Below are positions 11,881 through 23,635 of a stretch of DNA of 64,000 bases, piece after piece. The notes beneath the pieces were generated by a model. The model was given only the letters and a program-made list of their open reading frames with translations. It had not been told where the DNA came from and searched no databases. The stretch comes from Ilex aquifolium (taxonomy: Eukaryota; Streptophyta; Magnoliopsida; Aquifoliales; Aquifoliaceae). Location: contig OX637399.1 of NCBI GenBank assembly GCA_951799425.1, positions 19,132,001 to 19,196,000 of the forward strand. Reading direction: 5' to 3'. Position 1 is the first letter of the stretch; each line of letters starts with the position of its first letter. The position numbers and the translations under genes are program-made.

Positions 11881-12350
11881 CTGTCCTAAGGGCCGCCTCC
11901 TGTATCCATTTTTCTTCTACACTTTCCTATGTACTTTTTGTATTGAGTAATGTTACACTGACCAAATTTTGGGATCAAATTTGGAACTCAAATGACATGG
12001 CAGCATGTCATTTGGAGTTTTTATTGGGGCCCAAATGACATGGCACCAAATAGAGAAGTCTAAGTCAGCTGCCATGTCATTTTTATGTGCATAGCCATGT
12101 CTGGGTGGACAGATTTACTTCTTCATTGCTGGTTACATAACGTGTTGATACGTTTAAAGGAAAACTAGAAGTATCATATCCTAGATTTTTTCCCCTTCTT
12201 AAATTTACTTCTTTTTTAACCTATTGTGGTTGGGCCTTCCATGATTTCAACTCATCGTTTAAAAATATCAACATAAACCAATGTGTGTTTCCATAAAGTA
12301 TACTCATTTGTTTTAATGTTGATTTAGGCCGAAATTGTGTTAGAAGTGCA
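11881..12350. other. PCO 3' flank with a short inverted repeat
   Basis: This is the non-coding region after the PCO stop. A near-perfect hairpin lies at 11986-12018, with arms CTCAAATGACATG and CATGTCATTTGGAG around a GCAG loop. More copies of ATGACATGGCA/CCATGTCATTT occur near 12032 and 12072. It may be the remains of a small inverted-repeat element or part of the 3' UTR. Confidence 0.4.
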
Positions 12351-12353
12351 TAA

Positions 12354-14388
12354 GGTTTTTTTCTTTGATAAGAACCGGTAGTTGTTTTATTTTATACTTT
12401 ATACGGAATATCTGAGAAGAGGAGGGGCATTTATAAACTCAAGAGTCTTCTCATGCCATACAATTAATGAATTAATAAACCTTACATGTTTAGCTAAATT
12501 AAAAGTTACTCGATTCCCAGCTGAATAATTGTTATTTCTGACAAACTAAAATTCAATATTTCATCCTTGATCTCTTTCAAAATCACTTTTGACCAATTAA
12601 TTGCGCCATCCGGATTCATTAGCTTCTTTAAAACTTGCACCGAGTCTTCTTCTAAACCCATTCTCTCAATACCTGGCTGCCGGACAAACAAAATGGCGTT
12701 TCTCATAGCTAAAAACTCGGCATCCACTGCTGATCCACTGGTCTCTAACTTCTCTGCAAAACCTGCCACGAACGTTCCATTATCGCTAGACCTATAGATT
12801 GGCCTGCTATTAGGATTACCCCATAGAAATTAATCTTAAAAAACCCTGCTTTAGGGGGGTTTCAGACCATTGATATGGTTACTCACTATGGACTGCCTTC
12901 TCTCAATCGCCTGGTAATATGAGGCTGTATATTCCCTGGCAGCATTAGCAATTTCAGTAGGGCTCTTCGATCTTCCCGTGTGAATCACTTTATTTCTGTG
13001 TTTCCATATTAGCCAACAATGGACCAAGAAAAGCGCAAACTCCTCCGTTAAGAAGTGATGGATGCCCTTAATCCATTGCAGAGGTTCAATTCCTGATCTG
13101 TGAACTATCAGACGTATGGTGCTCATTTGCCAAGAAAATGTCGCCCATGAACAATACTGCAATAGGTGAATCCCTATCTCTCCATCTCTATGTCATACAC
13201 TGCACAAATCATCTGATTTAATCTTTCTCCGCCATAGATTTGCATTAGTGGACAAGGCATGCAAACAAAATCTCCAGATAAAAATCTTGATTTTATTAGG
13301 AATCCATTGCTTCCATAAAAAACTCCAATTGTCTTCGCCACTGCTGCTTGATGCATTTGAAGTAGAAAGAGCTGCCAGCTGCTTTGGTTAGATTTTGATC
13401 CACCGTTACATAATATCCACTTCGCACTGAGAATTCTCCATTTCTATTTTAATGCCATATAAGGTTGTCCTCTGCCCAAGCATTCCTCGATGGCATGCCT
13501 TTAATGGTTTCTGCTTCATGAGGTAAAAAGATGGAATCCACTAACTGAGATCTCTAGCTTTGCGTCCGATAATCAATCAGCTCACTCACCATGGCATCGG
13601 GAGTTCAAGGTATTTTTATCGACCTGTCTTGCAATATTTTGACCCTCCTACCATCCTCGATTCCCCATCTTGACCCCGCTTCAATTACCTTGCGAGCCTC
13701 CAAGATACTTTTCCAAGTATACGAGGATTGTCTATTGCCTAGCTTTGCATCCATGAACGACGATGATTGAAAATATCTGCCCTTAGACACTTTATGAAGA
13801 AGGGTATATCTTTTTTTATTAATCCTCCACGATTGCTTGGCCAGTAGAACTAAATTGAAAGCCCTGAGATCCCTAAAATCCCTCCCTCCCTTAGCCTTTG
13901 CTTTACACATATTTTTCTAACATACCTAATGCACTTTTCTCTCCCCATCCTTCTGCCCCCACCTATAATTTGAAGCCATCGCTTCAAAATCGTCACATAA
14001 GTAGTCAGGAAACTTGAAACAACCCATAGCATAAGTAGGAATGGATTAACTGCTTTGATTAATACTTCTTTTTTCGGCTTGCGACAAAAACCTACATGCT
14101 GCTCTAATACGTTTTTGCTGCATGCCATAGCTGATTTTTCATAGTGATTTTTTGACTCGATGCTAACTCATATGTTTGAAGAATCTCTTGTAAGGCTCTT
14201 GCTTCGGTTTGCCTTGCATTCAAAAAAAGAAGGCTATCGCCAGGGAAAAAAAATGTAATATTCTTGGACAACTCCTTCCCACTGAGATTCTTGTAATCTT
14301 CCCCTCCCTTTCAACTGCTCGTAATAGTGCTTACATTCCCTCTGCGACAATAAGAAAAAGATACGGAGATAAAAAATCACCTACCAGA
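12354..14388 (-). pseudogene. L1-type LINE ORF2, C-terminal part (RT end, zf-RVT, RNase H), decayed
   Basis: Read on the minus strand, several frames in order match plant L1 ORF2. First is an RT segment with GDFLSPYLFLIVAEGM next to the chromovirus junction and PGDSLLFLNARQTEARALQEI, where the family has FADDSLLF. Then come GGRDFRDLRAFNLVLLAKQSWR and YTWKSILEARKVIEAGSRWGI (13605-13910), typical of the L1 RT-C region. A zinc-binding RT segment (13174-13356) follows, then HCWLIWKHRNKVIH (12851-13162) and an RNase H part with SAVDAEFLAMRNAI (12506-12769). Stops and frameshifts break it throughout, so it is inactive. A short T run near 12356 may mark the poly(A) tail. The 5' continuation is at 19611-19790. 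Confidence 0.82.
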
Positions 14389-14393
14389 GACGT

Positions 14394-14824
14394 TGTTATG
14401 TTCCTCTGAAAGGGAACGAGTAACTGGGCGATGACTTGAGGATGGAAGAGCAGCTTTCCTCCTGGATCTACCTATTGTAGCGTTAGCAATAAGATAATAA
14501 CAAGAATTGGCTACTTTGAGAGAGCCTTGATCTCCAAGAGTAACACAAGATTTGCAAATTATTCCATGATCCATTATTCTACTGCAACCTCCTTTAAATA
14601 GGAGTCTCATAACAACCTAGGACTTATAATAGCCATAAAAAAAAGGAGAAAACTGAGGGATATCCCTCTTGACTCTGTAACCAACTCTAATTGCTTAAAC
14701 AAATTAACAAATCCAACAAAAATAAAGACCACTCCCTGCAAGTGGAGTCACAAAATAACAACCTGGAAACAACTTCATCCTAGAATCATGCAATGCCATC
14801 CACAACTGAGTCAAGGTTGTAACA
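14394..14824 (-). repeat. 3' LTR of chromovirus C
   Basis: This 431-bp direct repeat of 19173-19605 has a handful of differences by eye. The minus-strand order is U3-R-U5. Confidence 0.93.
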
Positions 14825-15991
14825 GCTCCTCCCCGCCAACAGCTCCCTTGTCCCCAAGGAAGAAAGAAGGAAACCGGAGAGAGAAATCCTGCATGTCTTC
14901 CCAAGTGGCATCGGCAGGGAGAATCCATGCCAGTGGATTAAGAGCAATTCCCGTCCTCGAAGCCTCTTGCGATCAAGTACAGCCTGTGGAGCGACTGCAG
15001 CTATAGTTTGTTCCAGCTCTTGGGGAAGATTTGGGAGAGCTAATATTCCTGGGCCAAGTCGTTGCTTAAGAAAGGAGACATGAAAAACTGGATGAATGTG
15101 TGACCCTTTAGGTAGGTCCAACTTGTAGGATACTTCACCAATTTTCTTATCGACGCGGAAAGGACCGTAGAACCTTGGAGATAGCTTAGCATGCTTTTGA
15201 AACTGAACACTGTGTTGCTTATACGCCTGAAGCTTAAGATAAACCCAGCCGCCGACTACGAACCGCTCCTCACGATGGCCTTGATCATAGACACGTTTCA
15301 TGCGTTCCTGAGCTTGTGATAAGCGTTGTCGAACCTGTTTCAAAAAATCATCGCGGTTTTTCAATGCAATGTCAACTGCATCTACTTTAGTGGTGCCGGC
15401 AATGTAGGATAGTAAGTTTGGAGGTGGCCGACCATATAGGACTTCAAACAGAATTATTTTAATTGAGCTGTGATAAGCAGTATTATAACTGAACTCTACC
15501 CATGGAATCCAAGTAGCCCAATCTTTGGGATGATCTCCAATTAAGCACCTTAAATACATCTCGATGGTTCGATTCACTACCTCCGTTTGTCCATCCGTTT
15601 GAGGGTGGTAAGCCGAACTAAAATTAAATGCTGTGCCATGAAGACTGAATAAGGTGGTCCAAAAAGTACTGGTGAAGGTTGGGTCGCGATCGCATACTAT
15701 TGATTCGGGCATTCCATGCAAATGAAAGATTTGTTCAAAAAAAACTTGGGCAACCGAGACAGCGATATAGGGATGAGCTATTGGAATGAAATGAGCGTAC
15801 TTGGATAGTCGGTCCACCACCACCAGAATTGTTGATTTCCCTTTTGAAGGTGGAAGTCCCTCGATGAAATCCATCGAGATGTGAGCCCAGACTTGTTTTG
15901 GAATTGGTAGAGGTTGTAGCAAACCCGCGGGGGTTAAGTTCTGAATTTTGTTGCGCTGGCAGGTATCACAGGTGCGAACAAAATCGATCAC
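14825..15991 (-). pseudogene. Chromovirus C integrase with frameshifted chromodomain
   Basis: The integrase part begins after a stop near 15992 with VRTCDTCQRNK (CC half of the H2C2 zinc finger). The catalytic core shows SMDFIEGLP (first D), CDRDPTF (second D) and YHPQTDGQTEVVNRT (the E). The C-terminus has KLSPRFYGPF and HIHPVFHVSFLK, then a chromodomain start AVLDRKRLRGRELLLIHWHG. Just after IHWHGFSLP the frame is lost by one base. A different frame then carries the ATWED-like segment (near 14890) that characterises the family chromodomain. The open frame runs out to 14786, inside the LTR, but the element's coding sense is broken. Confidence 0.85.
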
Positions 15992-15994
15992 TTA

Positions 15995-18094
15995 GCGTTT
16001 CATCCCCTTCCAGTAAAAACTGGGTCGAATACGCTGGAGCATTTTTTGGTAGCCCTCATGGGCTAAAGAGTGGAACTAGCTCATTATCTCCGGGATGAGT
16101 GCTGAGTCTTGCATTAAATACAATCTGTTTTTGAAGAAGAGTACTCCATCCTTATATTGCCATGGACCAATAACGTCATTTTGCTGGCAAAATTGTGCCA
16201 GCCACTGAAGCTCCGGCTGGGTTGCTACTTCATCTCGAATAGGCTCTAGCCAGCATGGAACGGGTTGGGTGAGTGCATTTACTTCTGCTGGGATGTCTCG
16301 GCAAGAAAGTGCATCTGCAACTACATTTTCGGCGCCCCTCTTATATTCTATCACAAAATCGTAACCAAGCAGCTTGGAGATCCAGCGTTGTTGGGCAGCA
16401 GTTGTGATATGTTGTTCCCACAAATATTTTAGACTGTGTTGATCAGTTCTGATGATGAATGTCCGGCCAAGGAGGTAGGGGTGCCACTTCTTGATTGCTA
16501 ACACAAGAGCTAGCATATCTTTTTCATAAGTAGCTAGTGAGAGATTACGACCATGGAGAGCTTGGCTAAAGAAAGTAATCGGCCTTCGATCTTGCATGAG
16601 GACTGCTCCAACCCCCAATCCACTAGCGTCACACTCAATAATAAATGGTTGGGAAAAATCTGGTAACGCTAGAACTGGTGTTGTGGTCATTGTGATTTTT
16701 AATAGGGCAAAGGCTTCTTCTCCAGCGGGCGTCCAGTAGAAGGAATCCTTCTTAAGCATGGACGTCAATGGATTTGCAAATTTTCCATAGTCTCTAACAA
16801 ACTTTCGATAGTATCCTGTGAGTCCCAAGAAGCCTCGTAAAGCTTTCAATGATTTTGGTTTAGGCCATTCAAGCATAGCTTGGATCTTGTCTTGATCCAC
16901 AGCTACTCCTTCCTTGCTAATAACATGACCAAGGTAATTGACTCTCTCTGTGCCAAATTGACATTTTTGGCGCTTGACATACAATTGATGAGTTCGCAGG
17001 GTGGCCAAAACGATGTCCAAATGCCGAATGTGTTCCTCCCATGATCGATTGTAAATTAATATATCATCAAAAAAAACAAGAACAAATCGGCGAAGATGGG
17101 GTTTGAATACCTCATTCATAAGAGACTGAAAGGTTGATGGCGCATTGGTGAGCCCAAAAGGCATCACGAGGAATTCATAGTGACCCTCATGGGTGCGAAA
17201 ATCAGTCTTCAGAATATCATCGACATGAACCCGAATTTGGTGATATCCTGATCAAAGATCCAACTTGGTATAAAACTGTGCACCATGGAGTTCATCCAAT
17301 AATTCATCGATTACTGGTATTGGAAACTTGTCTTTGCCGGTCAGCCGGTTGAGTGCCCGATAATCTATACACAGTCGCCAAGATCCATCACCCTTTTTCA
17401 CCAACAGGACGGGGGAAGAATAGGGGCTGTTGCTAGGACGAATTATTCCACTTATTAGCATTTCTTGCACTTGTCGTTCAATCTCTGTCTTTTGAAAATA
17501 AGGATATCGATAAGGCCGCACATAGACAGGAGAACTTCCTGGTAACATGGGTATCTTGTGATCCTGGATTCTACATGGGGGAAGTCCATGAGGTTCCATG
17601 AAAAGATCTTGATAAGTCTCCAGGAGGGTTTGTAGGCGTGGTTGTGTGATGGCAACTTCAGTGCTTCCCTCAATAGCGTGGAGCTGGAGTATCAGTCCTT
17701 CCTTCCTTTTGCGTGCTTCCTTCTGTATTCCAACTTCATTTACAAATTTGTTAGAGGAATGGGATAACCCATTGAGACATACCTGTCTGCCGCCCACCGT
17801 GAATTGCATTCTTAGTTTGGAGAAGTCCCAAAGGATAGGTCCCAAAGTTTGAAGCCATTGTGCCCCAAGTACTACCTCATACCCTTCCAGCGGTAGTATA
17901 TAGAAGTCTACTATAATAGGGACTCCTTGTAAGTGGAGTTTCACGCCCAAACACCGCCCCTTGCTGTATAGACGTTCACCACTTGCAACCTTCACCTCGA
18001 GTTTGCCATGAGTGTTGGGAATTAACCCCATTTTGTTGGCGATTTCTTCCTTGAGAAAATTGTGTGTACTGCTTGAATCCAATAGGACCGTCAT
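15995..18094 (-). pseudogene. Chromovirus C protease-RT-RNase H (and integrase zinc finger start)
   Basis: Protease begins near 18094 with LLDSSSTHNF, where the family has DSGS, so the third active-site residue is changed. RT follows with KKGDGSWRLCIDYRALN, a TGA where the family has Arg in DLRSGYHQI (near 17252, a CpG-type transition), MPFGLTNAPSTFQ and the catalytic VFFDDILIY. RNase H shows ECDASGLGVGAVLMQ, TDQHSLKYL and AENVVADALS. Two more stops (near 16076 and 15992) interrupt the link to integrase. It is otherwise collinear and recognisable along its length. Confidence 0.88.
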
Positions 18095-18096
18095 AG

Positions 18097-19152
18097 TGAG
18101 ACCGCCAGTGCTCCTTTGATCCTCATTGTTTGAGGTGCTTGAGTTCCCGAAATTGCATGTAATGAGATGGTCGGGGCCTCCTCCACTATTTCTTCTTGGA
18201 ACTCAGTTTCTCGGTCTGCTGCGGTTGTATGGAATTCCTCTTCTTCGTCCGGATAGCAAGCTTCCAAGGTGAATAGTTTTTTGCATAAGTGGCGGGGTCC
18301 AAACTTGTCATTATAGTGGAAGCATAAGCCCAACTTACGCCGCTCCTCAATCTCTGCTGGGGAGAACCTTCAAACTGTGGGGTTGATGACTCGACTCCCT
18401 TCCGTTGGAGTAACGTTGGCCCGTCGCGTATCTGTTATGGGGCTAAAACGTTTACTCGGAGAGGACAACTTGGCTTCAAATAAACGAGCTAGGCCAACGA
18501 CAGATGATAAGGTGGTGGGACGCGCAGCCTGCACTTCAACCCGGATGGCTTCTTTGAGGCCACTGATGAAACACCCCACTTGTTGGTTGGGTGTTAGTTT
18601 TCCTGCTCTGGATAGCAATCTTTCGAACTGGGTTTGGTAATCACGGATAGTGGAATGCTGACGGAGTTTTGTTAAGTCTCCGAAGAAATCCTCGAACTCT
18701 GTAGGTCCAAAACGGGCATGCAGACCCTCCTTGAGGAGAGGCCAAGTGACCGGCTGGCCTTCTTCCTTCAAGAGTTGGTACCACAGTTGGGCTTCTCCCT
18801 CAAGATGGTAGGCTGCCATGGAAACCCACTCCGAAGGTTCAATCTGTTGGAATTCAAAAAATTGCTCCGCTCTACAGACCCAGCTGGTTGGGTCATCTCC
18901 CCCCTTATATTTGGGAAATTCTAGCTTGGGGACAATTGATCGGCTGGTTGATGATGTTCGTTGTTGCTCGGGCTGTCGTACAGAGTTCTCACTTTGCTCG
19001 GCATTTTTTTGGACCATTAATTGATCGAAACGATTATTCATGGCTGCAAACAGCTCATGAATCTCATGTCGAAACTCATGCCGACTTCTTTCTTGAGCTG
19101 ATGATAAATTGCCTATTTCAGCTTCCAGACGTTGGATGCGTTCTTCTGACAT
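18097..19152 (-). pseudogene. Chromovirus C gag, frameshifted with damaged zinc knuckle
   Basis: It starts MSEERIQRLEAEIG 21 bases after the LTR, has a coiled-coil-like N-terminus and the retrotransposon gag core with FPKYKGGDDPTSWVCRAEQFF and YHLEGEAQLWYQ. The frame ends at 18370, where one base appears lost. The following frame continues RFSPAEIEERR and GLCFHYNDKFGPRHLCKKLF. In that knuckle the second Cys is Tyr, so metal binding is probably lost. Confidence 0.82.
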
Positions 19153-19172
19153 GACCGGCTCTGATACCAAAA

Positions 19173-19605
19173 TGTTATGTTCCTCTGAAAGGGAACGAGT
19201 AACTGGGCGATGGCTTGAGGATGGAAGAGCAGCTTTCCTCCTGGATCTACCTATTGTAGCGTTAGCAATAAGATAATAACAAGAATTGGCTACTTTGAGA
19301 GAGCCTTGATCTCCAAGAGTAACACAAGATTTGCAAATTATTCCATGATCCATTATTCTACTGCAAACCTCCTTTAAATAGGAGTCTCATAACAACCTAG
19401 GACTTAGAATAACCATAAAAAAAAGGAAAAAACTGAGGGATATCCCTCTTGACTCTGTAACCAACTCTAATTGCTTAAACAAATTAACAAACTCCTACAA
19501 AAATAAAGACCACTCCCTACAAGTGGAGTCACAAAATAACAACCTAGAAACAACTTCATCCTAGAATCATGCAATGCTATCCACAACTGAGTCAAGGTTG
19601 TAACA
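19173..19605 (-). repeat. 5' LTR of chromovirus C
   Basis: This is a 433-bp LTR. The minus-strand PBS TGGTATCAGAGCC lies at about 19156-19168, four bases inside it, and the outer end carries the GACGT duplication. Confidence 0.93.
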
Positions 19606-19610
19606 GACGT

Positions 19611-19790
19611 CTCTGTGGTTGGATAAAATTTAGCTAGTTATTATTGAAAATAATGGAGTACGACACCATGGACACACATTGCATAACAATAGAGATCCAA
19701 CGAGGGTGAAAACCAAATCTCAACATCATTTTTTCCAAAAAAAACTCATTCGACTCTAAGTTTTCATGTAGATCTGACATTCTGCACTGC
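19611..19790 (-). pseudogene. L1-type LINE RT fragment, 5' side of the chromovirus insertion
   Basis: The minus-strand frame reads EFFLEKMMLRFGFHPRWISI and VMQCVSMVSYSIIF, matching the plant L1 RT block after the first catalytic motif. It runs straight into GDFLSPYLF on the other side once the chromovirus is removed. Homology stops near 19790, so the LINE copy is truncated or too decayed to follow upstream. Confidence 0.75.
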
Positions 19791-19816
19791 TTTCCCTCTG
19801 CCTCTGATGAGCAGAG

Positions 19817-19935
19817 TCGGAATCGGAATAAAAGTATGTCGGAGTCGAAGTCGGAGTCGGAGTTGGAATTAGAATAAGAGTATGTCGGATGTCGGATGTC
19901 GGATGTCGGATTCATGGCTTCCGACTTTGTCGGAG
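19817..19935. repeat. GTCGGA-type minisatellite
   Basis: Short units GTCGGAGTCGAA/GTCGGAGTTGGA and then ATGTCGG repeat for about 120 bases. The short unit suggests replication slippage. Confidence 0.7.
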
Positions 19936-20209
19936 TTGGTGGTCACCCCTATCTATGGTACTTATGACACCAAAAAAGTAACATTGGAAGGTGCAAAAAA
20001 GCAAGACTTTTACTTTCATGCAATTTCCAGAAGTTTGTGATGCGATGATATAATTAGTAATGATTAAGCTTAAAATGTGAATAGCATATGAGTTCAGGAT
20101 AGAATCCATTAGATATAATCAGAATTATCATGACTTGGGAAAAAATGGTTCATACATTTCAATATAGGAGGGAGCAAAGAGAAGCATAACCATAAGTTGT
20201 AGAGTGCAC

Positions 20210-21310
20210 TTAAAAAATATTAAAAAAAAATATAAATAGTGAACTCTAAAAAAAGTGAATTTTAATAGAATGAAACTTGTAGTTCAAAAAAATTTCACAA
20301 ATAGTGAACATTAATAGAACGAAACTCCTAATTCACTATCTAAAATATTGAAAATTTGAATTGAGAAATATCTATAAAAAACAATGAACTAAAAAAATAT
20401 TAAAAAAAAACATAAACAATGAACTTCAAAAACAGTGAACTTTTTTAATAGAATAAAATATCTAGTTTAAAAATTTTTCACAAACAGTGAAGTTTAATAG
20501 AATGAAACTCCTACTTTACTGTCCAAAATTTTCACAAAAAAAAAAGCAAACTACAAAAATATTGAAAATTTGAATTGAAAAATATATCTCAAAAACAATG
20601 AACGCAAAAATATTAAAAAAACATAAACAGTGAACTTTAATAGAATGAAACTCCTAGTTCACCATGAATTAAAATACAGTAAACTCAAAAAACAGTGAAC
20701 TAAAAACATAGTGAACAACCACCACTGCCGCCCACCAACACCACCACCCACCACACCCACTACCACCACTACCACCACCACCACCACTCAACGCCCAAAA
20801 TTTAGTGAACTCAAAAATATTAAAAAAAAATATTAACAGTAAACTTTAGTATAATGAAACTCTCAAATTACAAACTTTCACAAACAATGAAATTTAAAAG
20901 AATGAAATAGCAAACTCAAAAATATTTTAAAAACATAAACAGTGAATTCTAAAAACAGTAAATTTTAATAGAATGAAATTCATAGTTCACAAAATTTTCA
21001 CTAATAGTGGACTTTAATAAAATGAAATTTCTAGTTCACTGTGAACTCAAATAATGAACTGAATATAATGAACAACTACCATTGTCGCCCACCACTACCC
21101 ACCATCGCTGCCAACTACCACCACCTAAAATTCACCACTAAAAATAGTGAAAAATTGGTGACCTAAAAAATTTGAAAAAAAAAAAAAACATAATTAGTGA
21201 ACTTAATAGAATTAAAACTCTTATTACTGTGAACTCAAATACAGTGGACTCATAAATAGTGAACTAAAACACAGTAAACAACTACCATTCTAGTTCACTA
21301 TCCAAAATTT
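20210..21310. repeat. AT-rich degenerate repeat field with GTGAACT/AGTTCAC motifs
   Basis: The core ACAGTGAACTTTAATAGAATGAAACTCCTAGTTCAC recurs with variation many times (for example near 20270, 20310, 20485, 20625, 20945, 21010; the core spans more than 20 bases so only its ends are diagnostic: ACAGTGAACTTTAATAG and CTCCTAGTTCAC). A companion block AAAATATTGAAAATTTGAATTG recurs about 210 bases apart (20342 and 20552). Two (CCA)n-rich patches lie at about 20710-20790 and 21075-21130. No coding potential or clear terminal repeats are visible. It could be a decayed satellite-like array or the inside of an old DNA transposon. Confidence 0.6.
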
Positions 21311-21513
21311 TCAAAAATTGAACGAGTTGGGTCCACATTCAAATTTTCATTCAGGCATTTTTTTAGGCTTTAGGTCCACGTTTGGGCACTTTTTAGTACG
21401 CGGAAAGAATATAGGCCGTGTAAGCCAATCAAAGGATATACGTTATAGGAACCCCACTCTAACACGGTCAGTGATCGAACTTCGATGCAGTTTTAACTCG
21501 TTTTATCAAATCA

Positions 21514-21650
21514 CTAGGGGTAACTCGTGTCTAAAGACACGATACAATGCGAATAATTTTAAGAGGGATGTTGGTGGCCGTTGGATGAGTCTATTTGAGG
21601 TCGTCGAATAAACTTATTGAAATTTGCCTCATTTTATATTAGATTATAGA
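21514..21650 (-). mobile_element. 137-bp miniature Helitron
   Basis: On the minus strand it starts TCTATAATCTAATATAAAATG (5' TC end; shown part is the terminal consensus region) and ends with hairpin CGTGTCT-TT-AGACACG, eight bases, then CTAG. It is flanked by A and T, as expected for Helitron insertion in an AT dinucleotide without duplication. The 5' end closely resembles that of the larger Helitron at 44442-46427 (both TCTATA...TATAAAATG). It codes for nothing and would be moved by a RepHel protein in trans. Confidence 0.72.
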
Positions 21651-22303
21651 TAATTCTCAAAATGTAAATGCCAATAATACTCCATCGGACATAATCCAAA
21701 GCAACGCAGTTTCTATCGGAAATCAACCCCTACTTTCCCAGCCTGAACAACTCAAAAGACGTCGAAGAACGATCGTTTGGATCCCCAAATCGAAGTTCCC
21801 TCCACAAAAGCATTTAAAAGAGTTTTAGGATTTAGAGATAAATAATTCAAAGATGTTGTTCCTATACCATGTACTCCCTATGAATTGCAGGTTAAACAAA
21901 ACTCCTATAGCTCTATGAACTCCGTTCAATTTACAGATCATTTCATGATAGAAAATAGTTCAAAAAGGACATGGTTGAAGACTGAAGAGCACAAACAGCA
22001 GAAACCATAAGCCAGCATATCATATTCTAAATAGGATTCATCCATTAACAAACAGAGAGCACGGTGGAGAGAAATATGTTTAAGCAGCAGAGGACTAACT
22101 CTTTGGCAATAACTTCTGGTGAGTTGGAGCAGCCATCAACCATTACAAGCTAAACCTTCGAACTGGTTCGTCCTCATAATCTCGCTGCCAAAGGTCAGAC
22201 AATCCAGCTCACAAACTTTAAACTCCGACTACCAATCACTTCCTGCTTGAGTTCAAGATTGCAAGTGGCAGACCATCTGAAACACAACACAAACTTCGAT
22301 CGA
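21651..22303. other. Unassigned intergenic sequence
   Basis: I see no gene, repeat or element boundary that I can support in this stretch. It lies between the miniature Helitron and the 3' tail of the RTE LINE. Confidence 0.4.
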
Positions 22304-23450
22304 TACCAAATCAAACAAAACCAAACCAAACCAAACTAAATCAAACCAAGCCTTATATCCCAATCATTTGGGGTTGGTTATATGAGCTTGTTTTCGTCAT
22401 TCATTTAGATCATGCACTATACGCTCATTTAAATTAAATATTTTCATATATTTATTTATTATTTTGTTCAATGTTAATTTAAGTCTACCTCAACTTCTAA
22501 TACGATTAAGAGAGATTATCTCACTTTTTTGAACTGGTGTCTCTATCGGCCTCCGTTAAACCAAACCATCTTAATCTATTTTTCTTAACTTATTCTCAAT
22601 TGGAGCTACTCCTACAATTTCTCTAATATGGTCATTTCTTATTCTATCTTTTCTAATTTTTTCAAACATCCACCTTAGCATTTTCATTTCCGCTACACTC
22701 ATTTTGTCACTATGTTGTTTCTTAGTTGCCCAACATTCTGTTTCATACAACATTGTTGTCCTTATAGCTATTCGATAAAATTTACCTTTCAATTTTATTA
22801 GTATCCTCTTATCACATAATATGTCTGAGGCTTTCCTCCATTTAAGTCAACCGACATTGATTCTATGAGTTACATCATCTCCAATTTCTCCATCATTTTT
22901 AATGATCGATCCTAGATATCTAAATTGTTTACTCGTTGATATTTTTTTATTTTTAAATCTTAACTTTCTTACTATGTCGACTTCTTTATTACTAAAATTG
23001 CATTGCATATATTCAGTCTTATTCCTATTTATTTTAAACCCTTTCGACTCGAGTGTCTCTTTCCAAAATTTTTAACTTATTGTTAATCCCCCTTCGAGTT
23101 TCATCTATTAATACAATATCATCTGCAAATAGCATACATCGTGGGACATCATATTGAATGTACCTAGTGAGTTCATCCATAATTAGGCGAATAAGTATGG
23201 ACTTAGGGCCGATCCTTAGTGTAATCCCACTGTGATTGGAAATTCTTTACTTTCTCCCACGAAAGGCCTAATTATAATTATAGTCCCTTCATACATATCC
23301 TTTATCACCTCAATATACCTATTCATCACTCCTTTTATTTCAAGTACCCTCTATATTACATTCCTAGGTATTTTATCATACGTTTTTTCTAAATCTATCA
23401 ATACCATATGAAAAATTTTATTCTTCTCTCTATACTTTTCTATGAGTGTC
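22304..23450 (-). pseudogene. RTE-type LINE, 3' part (RT C-terminus and 3' tail)
   Basis: On the minus strand LYETECWATKKQHSDKMSVAE and MKMLRWMFEKIRKDRIRN with IREIVGVAPIENKL (22571-22792) are typical of the RTE-clade RT C-terminus. Upstream (about 23090-23440) RT motifs are in broken frames. The element ends in a TTTGG/TTTGA-rich tail at 22304-22350, preceded by the block ATATAACCAACCCCAAATGA common to these LINEs. It stops at the Athila-1 target copy GTGTC (23446-23450) and resumes at 43088. Confidence 0.82.
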
Positions 23451-23635
23451 TGATTAGCACTTAAAATTAGCATGTTACTATGCCATTTTAAGACTAATTG
23501 TACTTTGATGGAGTTTAAGTGATGTCATTTCAGGCCCTAAACTGAACAATGACTCAAGAACAACAAGTACCACACTTGGATGCAACACCAACACATTAGA
23601 GCCCAAAATTGGAGAAGTTGGGAGCACAGCCAGAA

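Larger units (their letters stand above)
14389..19610 (-). mobile_element. Chromovirus C: Ty3/gypsy retrotransposon inserted in the L1 LINE
   Basis: This 5,212-bp element (14394-19605) is flanked by the target duplication GACGT (14389-14393 and 19606-19610). LTRs of 431 and 433 bp begin TGTTATG and end TGTAACA. On the minus strand the PBS TGGTATCAGAGCC follows the 5' LTR, and a G-rich polypurine tract GGCGGGGAGGAGC abuts the 3' LTR. Gag, protease, RT, RNase H, integrase and a chromodomain-like tail follow in chromovirus order. Small size and short LTRs fit the Reina/Galadriel-type range, but I cannot settle the lineage. Several stops and frameshifts make it non-coding as a whole. Confidence 0.95.
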
